Shown here piece by piece: positions 6,489-10,309 of a stretch of 10,309 nucleotides of DNA. The stretch comes from Deltaproteobacteria bacterium (lineage in GTDB: Bacteria > Desulfobacterota > Desulfomonilia > UBA1062). The DNA lies in contig JALNWY010000106.1 in NCBI GenBank assembly GCA_023230665.1, positions 1 through 10,309 on the forward strand. Direction: 5' to 3'. Each line of letters starts with the position of its first letter. Position 1 is the first letter of the stretch. The notes under the pieces were generated by a model. That model was not told the origin of the DNA. It did no database searches and saw only the letters and a program-made list of their open reading frames with translations. The position numbers and the translations under genes were made by a program.

Positions 6489-7946
6489 CTATCCTTGAGC
6501 CTTTGGCACGGCTTTCCAGAAATAGCCGGTAAACCCGCGGGCCTGGTCTTTCATCCTGCGCCGAAACGACATGCGTATGGGCATGCCCACCTTGACCTGG
6601 TTGAGATCACAGTCCGTAAAGTCGAGAAATGCCTTGCCTCCCCCGTCGAATTCCACCAGGCCGTACACGGCAGGCGGGTCCACTGAGGGCGAGAGCATAT
6701 CACCGGTGAACATCTGGATCTTTCCCGATTTGTCTGCAAACTCATAGTCCTCGAACTCTCCCACCTCGTTGCAGTCCGGATTCACGCACATGGGAAGCGA
6801 CGGGAACTGCGGGGTGCCGCACTTGGTGCACTTGTTGCCGACGAAGCCCAGGATCATCTTGCGCTTGCGCCACAGGGCGGTGAGCGAGGTATTAGGATTG
6901 GCCTCGCCCCTGATCCCGAGATCTGCGGTGATGAGATCCCTGAACTTGGTGTATTTCTGGTAGTTGGGCAGATCGACTTTCGCTGCCAGAGAGCTTGCGG
7001 CCCCGCGTGCGGGACGGAAGTTTTTGATTTTGTCCGTCACCTCGAAGCCCAGGACGTCGCAGCCCTGTCCGAAACCTGCAAGGAGCAGCTTGTCGCCGGG
7101 CTTTGCCTGTTCGAGCGCGGCGCAGAACATGAGCAGCGGATGGGCCGCTCCGGTATCGCCGCAGACATTGTGCATATTGTCCTGCACCCGGGAGGGATCC
7201 ATGCCGAGCTTTTTGGCGATTCCCCGATGGGTCCCGGTGAAGTAGCAGGGGTAGATGACCTTGTCGAAGTCGGCAAGCTGCATCCCGGTCTTCTTTAAAT
7301 ATCCGGCAATGGCCTGGGGGATGAGCTTGCCGAAGCCCTCGTCCCTGACCCAACGCTCCTCCCACATATAATCGAAGTCTTTACCCACCCCCTTGTAGTG
7401 GTCGACAAAGTCGGCGTTCAGGGAATAGCTGCCCTTGAACTCGGCGATGACGTCGTCTTTGCCAAAGAGCAGGGCCGCGGCGCCGTCGCCGATAAACATC
7501 TCGGCCATGGTGGCCATCTTTGACTTTCTCAGGTCTGATGGCGCCACCAGCACGCTGCCGCGCTCACCCGAGGCAACCGCCTCCAGGGCCGAAATGGCCG
7601 CAGTGGTGCCGGCCTTCAGGCAGGCGCTGAAATCCGCATTGGCAATGCCTTCTTCCGGCGCATTCAGTGCTGCGGCAACAATTCCGGCATTGAGCCGGTC
7701 GGCAAAAGGCATGGTGGTGGAAGCGAAGAACACGCCGTCCAGGGCCTTTCGGTCCTTGCCCGCCATGCAGCCGTAAGCGGCTGCCACTGCCATGCTCACT
7801 GCGTCTTCGTCCCAGTTGGCCACTGCCTTCTCGCCCCCCGCCACGGCCATGATCACCGGGAAATACCATGCCATATTCTGGATGATCGTCATCCGGCTCA
7901 TCCGATAGCGGGGAACATAACCCCCAAACGCTGTAACACCGATCAT
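6489..7946 (-). CDS. HMG-CoA synthase/KAS III-like domain fused to DUF35 Zn-ribbon/OB-fold domain
   Basis: A 485-residue two-domain protein. Residues 1 to about 310 form a condensing-enzyme domain of the HMGCS/KAS III type (starts MIGVTAFGGYVPRYR; candidate nucleophile C109 in FSACLKAGT; CGDTGAA at 262-268; FGQGCDVLGFE at 292-302). Residues about 350-485 form a DUF35 module: a zinc ribbon with C373, C376, C387 and C392 (CX2C-X10-CX4C) and an OB fold (about 410-475) with VYGLVEFD and the VGMPIRMSFRRR pattern. In archaea a separate DUF35 protein bridges thiolase and HMG-CoA synthase and provides a shared CoA site; here the DUF35 is covalently attached to the synthase-like domain and the thiolase gene follows 11 bp later. 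By recalled alignment the usual HMGCS catalytic Glu and His are not conserved (T77, P233), so true HMG-CoA synthase activity is doubtful. Start at 7946 has AGGAGGG upstream. Confidence 0.85.
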   Translation of the reverse strand: MIGVTAFGGYVPRYRMSRMTIIQNMAWYFPVIMAVAGGEKAVANWDEDAVSMAVAAAYGCMAGKDRKALDGVFFASTTMPFADRLNAGIVAAALNAPEEGIANADFSACLKAGTTAAISALEAVASGERGSVLVAPSDLRKSKMATMAEMFIGDGAAALLFGKDDVIAEFKGSYSLNADFVDHYKGVGKDFDYMWEERWVRDEGFGKLIPQAIAGYLKKTGMQLADFDKVIYPCYFTGTHRGIAKKLGMDPSRVQDNMHNVCGDTGAAHPLLMFCAALEQAKPGDKLLLAGFGQGCDVLGFEVTDKIKNFRPARGAASSLAAKVDLPNYQKYTKFRDLITADLGIRGEANPNTSLTALWRKRKMILGFVGNKCTKCGTPQFPSLPMCVNPDCNEVGEFEDYEFADKSGKIQMFTGDMLSPSVDPPAVYGLVEFDGGGKAFLDFTDCDLNQVKVGMPIRMSFRRRMKDQARGFTGYFWKAVPKAQG

Positions 7947-7983
7947 ATTTTCCCTCCTTTTTTTTACCGCAATCGCTTTTTCG

Positions 7984-9174
7984 TTACAGGATAATTCCGC
8001 TGCTTCTCAAAGCTTGGATTTCATCATCATCGATATTCAATGAATGCAGAACTTCATCGGTGTTGCTGCCCAGGGGGGTCCCTGCCCAGCGGTACTTTGG
8101 CCGATATCCGGAAAAACATATGGGCAGGCCGATCTGGGGAATGACCTCGCCGTCGGGACCGGGCACATCTACGACGATCCCGCGCGCTTGGGCATGCCCG
8201 CTCCGGACAGCCTCGGAAAAGCTCAGGACCGGATCGACACAGGCGTCTATCCGGCTGAACACCTCCATCCAGGAGTCTCTGGGCCGCGAACAAAGCACAT
8301 CGGCCACCTTGACCCGCAGCTCGTCGGAGATTCCCGGCTCCATGAGGCGGGCGACATAGTCGCCCAGCCCGAGGGCCTGGAGAAAGGCGGTGAAAAACTG
8401 CGGCTCGAGAACGCCGCACGCAAGATACTTTCCATCCGCGGTCTCGTAGAAGCCGTAGATCGAGGCGCCGTTGAGCAGCTCGCTCTCAAAGCAGGGATCT
8501 TCCTCCCCCACCAGGGCCCGGATCCCGCTGACCACGTGATGGGGGAACATGCCGTCGGTCATGGAGACATCGATATGCTGGCCCTCACCCGTTTTCATCC
8601 GATGGATAACGGCGGCGAGGATGCCGATGGCCGCGTTGTTCGAGCCCGAGCCCACGTCCGCAACCTGGATGCCCATCTGGCACGGGCCTGAGCCGTTTTT
8701 GCCCGAGTAGCTCATGACGCCCGAGAGGGCGAGGTAGTTGATGTCGTGGCCTGCCCTCTCCCGCAGGGGCCCGGTCTGGCCGTATCCGGTGATGGAGCAG
8801 TAGATCAGCCCGGGGTCGCATTCGCGGAGCTTCTCAAAAGAGAGCCCGAGCCGGTCCATGGCGCCCGGACGGAACTGCTCGACCACGATGGTATAGCCCT
8901 TCTCCCGGATGAGCCGCCTGATGATGTCGATGCTCCGGGTGTTTTTCAGATCCAGGGCGATTGATTTCTTGTTCCTGCTCAGCGTGGCGTGCATGCAGGA
9001 GATTTTGGAATCCTTGTCGACAAAGGGAGGTGCGAGCCGGGCCATGTCCATGCGGCTGGGCGACTCCACCCGCAGCACCTCGGCCCCCATGTCCGAGAGC
9101 ATCATGGTGGCAAACGGCCCGGGCAGCAGATAGGTGAAATCGAGAATCCTGATCCCTTCGAGAAGTGCAGACAT
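7984..9174 (-). CDS. CaiB/BaiF-family protein, alpha-methylacyl-CoA racemase-like
   Basis: A 396-residue family III CoA-transferase-fold protein, with LLPGPFATMMLSDMGAEV at 16-33 and the TGEGQHIDVSMTDG stretch at 195-208. The residues known as catalytic in alpha-methylacyl-CoA racemase (His126, Asp156 and Glu241 in Mycobacterium tuberculosis Mcr) have counterparts here: H143 in GHDINYLALSG, D173 in VADVGSGS and E257 in GVLEPQFF, with almost the same spacing. This favours racemisation of 2-methylacyl-CoA over CoA transfer. Racemases of this type set the C2 configuration before beta-oxidation of methyl-branched acids. The gene starts the six-gene operon; its ATG at 9174 has only a poorly placed GGGGG upstream (12 nt), so initiation may be weak. 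A CoA transferase role cannot be excluded from sequence alone. Confidence 0.85.
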   Translation of the reverse strand: MSALLEGIRILDFTYLLPGPFATMMLSDMGAEVLRVESPSRMDMARLAPPFVDKDSKISCMHATLSRNKKSIALDLKNTRSIDIIRRLIREKGYTIVVEQFRPGAMDRLGLSFEKLRECDPGLIYCSITGYGQTGPLRERAGHDINYLALSGVMSYSGKNGSGPCQMGIQVADVGSGSNNAAIGILAAVIHRMKTGEGQHIDVSMTDGMFPHHVVSGIRALVGEEDPCFESELLNGASIYGFYETADGKYLACGVLEPQFFTAFLQALGLGDYVARLMEPGISDELRVKVADVLCSRPRDSWMEVFSRIDACVDPVLSFSEAVRSGHAQARGIVVDVPGPDGEVIPQIGLPICFSGYRPKYRWAGTPLGSNTDEVLHSLNIDDDEIQALRSSGIIL

Positions 9175-9281
9175 CGCGAACCATATCCCCCTGTCAATTA
9201 TTAAGGGCTTGCATATTCTTCATGCTGCTGTTCCCTGGCTGTTGCGGCGCGAAACGCATCCTTCCCCAGGCGATGAAAAAA

Positions 9282-9307
9282 CCAGACGCGGGAAAGACGT
9301 CTCCTGG
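9282..9307 (-). promoter_or_regulatory. Leader hairpin followed by U-run, possible attenuator
   Basis: In the minus-strand leader of the six-gene operon, AGACG and CGTCT (9302-9298 and 9288-9284) form a 5-bp stem with a 9-nt loop. It can be extended by CC/GG across a 3-nt bulge, and six U residues follow (9281-9276). This resembles a weak intrinsic terminator between the promoter and the first gene. The stem is short, so read-through or chance similarity is quite possible, and no ligand-binding fold was recognised. Confidence 0.22.
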
Positions 9308-9346
9308 AAAACCCTCCACTGCAACCTTAGCAAATTCCCTTCTCCA

Positions 9347-9376
9347 TTGATACTGTGTTTCCTCCGTATCTGTCAA
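9347..9376 (-). promoter_or_regulatory. Putative sigma70-type promoter of the six-gene operon
   Basis: On the minus strand a perfect TTGACA (9376-9371) is followed after 18 bp by TATCAA (9352-9347), matching 4 of 6 positions of the -10 consensus. Transcription would start near 9340 and give a leader of about 165 nt before the ATG at 9174. It is the best promoter match seen upstream of the operon. The long leader is notable and contains the candidate attenuator hairpin. Confidence 0.5.
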
Positions 9377-9388
9377 GGGTTATGTATG

Positions 9389-9401
9389 GTTGTATTACAA
9401 C
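9389..9401. promoter_or_regulatory. Perfect 13-bp palindrome upstream of the operon promoter (candidate regulator site)
   Basis: GTTGTATTACAAC is a perfect 6-1-6 inverted repeat. Its centre lies about 55 bp upstream of the predicted transcription start, 12 bp before the -35 box, a usual place for an activator dimer. The central GTATTAC recurs at the centre of the palindrome in the flavoprotein promoter (2331-2341). No regulator gene is in the window. Confidence 0.35.
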
Positions 9402-9611
9402 ATTATGATTTTGGGCCTGCTCGTATTTTGTGGTTATCATAGAAAAATGCTCGTAAAAGCCCTCTCTTTTCTTGACCAATGATCGGATCGGATGTATCGG
9501 CTGCATACCCCTGTGAAAAACCCGAATCTCTTCTTCAAGAAAACCGTTTGAAATGTCGATCAAGCAGCAATCGGTTGCCAACGGCGAAAACTCTGGTATA
9601 GGAATAGGCGC

Positions 9612-10309
9612 ATGAAGGTCCTCATGGTCACGACATCCTACCCTGATTATGAGGGGTCCAACCGGGGAATATTCATCCGCAGGCTCTGCAGGGAGCTGGT
9701 GAACCAGGGCGTAGAGGTGGTTGTTCTCACCCCGAGGATTTTTTCGCAGAGCCCGCTCTTCGAGGAGGAGCAGGGCATCCGGGTCTATCGCTTCCGGTTT
9801 CCCAGCAGGAACAAACCCCTCAATCAGATCGAGTCTGTTCCGGTTTTTGCCATGTTCATCTACATGTTATCCGGTCTGTTTACGGCGCTCCGTCTCGTCA
9901 TGAAGGAAAAGCCGGATGTCATCCACGGCAACTGGATCGTGCCAACCGGGCTGATTGCGTCACTGGCTGGATTTCTTGCTCGGACTCCTGTAGTTAACAC
10001 AGCTCGAGGCATGGATGTGCGGGTGAGTGAGAAGGGAGTATTGCGCTTTCTTTTCTACGTGGCGGTGAAGCTGTCGGATTGTGTTACAGTGGTTTCTGAG
10101 GCAATGAGGAACCGCCCCTGCCTCAGCTCGGCCGAGGTCATCACCTCGGGGGTGAATGACGCCTTTTTCAGGATAGCCCCTGACCGCTGCAGCCTGACCA
10201 TCCTTCACACCAGGAGCCTTGAAAAAATCTATGACGTGGAAACCCTCATCCGGGCCGTGCCTCTCGTGCTCGAACAGTTGCCCGAGGCTCGCTTTGTCAT
10301 TGCCGGAAC
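9612..10309 (+). CDS. GT4-family glycosyltransferase, N-terminal part, cut by window edge
   Basis: Reads open from ATG at 9612 for 232 codons to the right edge, so the C-terminus is missing. The start MKVLMVTTSYPDYEGSNRGIF is typical of GT-B retaining glycosyltransferases of family GT4, in which the N-terminal domain binds the acceptor. PDVIHGNWIVPTG (about 102-114) and the SDCVTVVSEAM segment match the conserved middle of that domain. ITSGVNDAFF corresponds to the IPNGVD linker, and the start of the donor-binding domain follows (RSLEKIYDVETLIRA). Such enzymes add sugars from nucleotide donors to cell-surface polysaccharides or glycolipids at the cytoplasmic face of the membrane. It points away from the CoA operon and probably opens an unrelated surface-polysaccharide cluster. 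The ribosome-binding site is weak (GGAATAGG). Sugar and acceptor cannot be told. Confidence 0.85.
   Translation, partial: MKVLMVTTSYPDYEGSNRGIFIRRLCRELVNQGVEVVVLTPRIFSQSPLFEEEQGIRVYRFRFPSRNKPLNQIESVPVFAMFIYMLSGLFTALRLVMKEKPDVIHGNWIVPTGLIASLAGFLARTPVVNTARGMDVRVSEKGVLRFLFYVAVKLSDCVTVVSEAMRNRPCLSSAEVITSGVNDAFFRIAPDRCSLTILHTRSLEKIYDVETLIRAVPLVLEQLPEARFVIAG

Larger units (their letters stand above)
9175..9611. other. 437-bp divergent intergenic region with regulatory signals
   Basis: This gap separates the six-gene operon (leftward) from a glycosyltransferase gene (rightward) and is more AT-rich than its flanks. For the leftward side it holds a candidate promoter, an upstream palindrome and a leader hairpin, listed separately. 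For the rightward side there are two weak promoter candidates: TTGACC (9472-9477) 17 bp before TATCGG (9495-9500), and TTGCCA with TATAGG (9597-9602), the latter so close to the ATG that the mRNA would be almost leaderless. No convincing gene, tRNA or insertion element is seen. A short direct repeat GATCGGATCGGAT lies at 9481-9493. Confidence 0.5.

Noticed and set aside
5233..6498. 421-codon open frame on the plus strand opposite the thiolase
   Set aside because: The opposite strand carries all thiolase motifs and good ribosome-binding sites. This frame is an antisense shadow with no domain or start signal.
9194..9376. 60-residue minus-strand frame in the operon leader
   Set aside because: It begins at a TTG that is part of the putative -35 box and has no ribosome-binding site or recognisable domain.
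9327..9581. 84-residue minus-strand open frame upstream of the operon
   Set aside because: It has no recognised domain and would overlap the operon's best promoter and the palindrome, so non-coding use is more likely.

Overview
The window reads as chromosomal DNA of a moderately GC-rich bacterium. The gene mix is anaerobe-type CoA chemistry with a CaiB-family enzyme, DUF35 and hotdog hydratases, plus a RetSat-like flavoprotein beside a flavodoxin/ferredoxin-reductase-type protein. This suggests a Desulfobacterota (former deltaproteobacterial) sulfate reducer or syntroph. That assignment is inference from style and content, since no rRNA or marker gene is present.

Layout from left to right. 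(1) Positions 1-2302, minus strand: a two-gene unit, with a RetSat/CrtISO-like FAD oxidoreductase (809-2302) followed 13 bp later by an FNR-superfamily reductase that runs off the left edge (1-795). A sigma70-like promoter and a short palindrome lie upstream. (2) Positions 2533-3225, plus strand: a lone YfcE-like metallophosphoesterase with an in-frame 9-bp tandem repeat and a possible structured ribosome-binding site. (3) Positions 3226-3413: a convergent gap with a GC-rich hairpin. (4) Positions 9174 down to 3414, minus strand: a tight six-gene operon (gaps 11-37 bp). In transcription order it encodes an alpha-methylacyl-CoA racemase-like CaiB-family protein, an HMG-CoA-synthase-like domain fused to a DUF35 Zn-ribbon/OB domain, an SCPx-type thiolase, two single-hotdog MaoC proteins and a 17beta-HSD4/MFE-2-like (3R)-hydroxyacyl-CoA dehydrogenase. 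(5) Positions 9175-9611: a 437-bp divergent intergenic region with a candidate operon promoter, an upstream palindrome and a leader hairpin. (6) Positions 9612-10309, plus strand: the start of a GT4 glycosyltransferase, cut by the right edge.

The six-gene operon looks like a bacterial counterpart of the peroxisomal branched-chain beta-oxidation set: racemase, (R)-hydratase, (3R)-hydroxyacyl-CoA dehydrogenase and SCPx thiolase. No acyl-CoA ligase or acyl-CoA dehydrogenase is in view. The thiolase sits beside an HMGCS-like/DUF35 fusion, which recalls the archaeal thiolase-HMGCS-DUF35 complex. However, the HMGCS-like domain appears to lack the usual catalytic Glu and His, so its reaction is open. 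A methyl-branched or isoprenoid-like acyl-CoA substrate is the favoured inference. The left-hand flavoprotein and reductase could serve the same substrate, and both minus-strand promoters carry a palindrome with the same 7-bp core, but that link is tentative.
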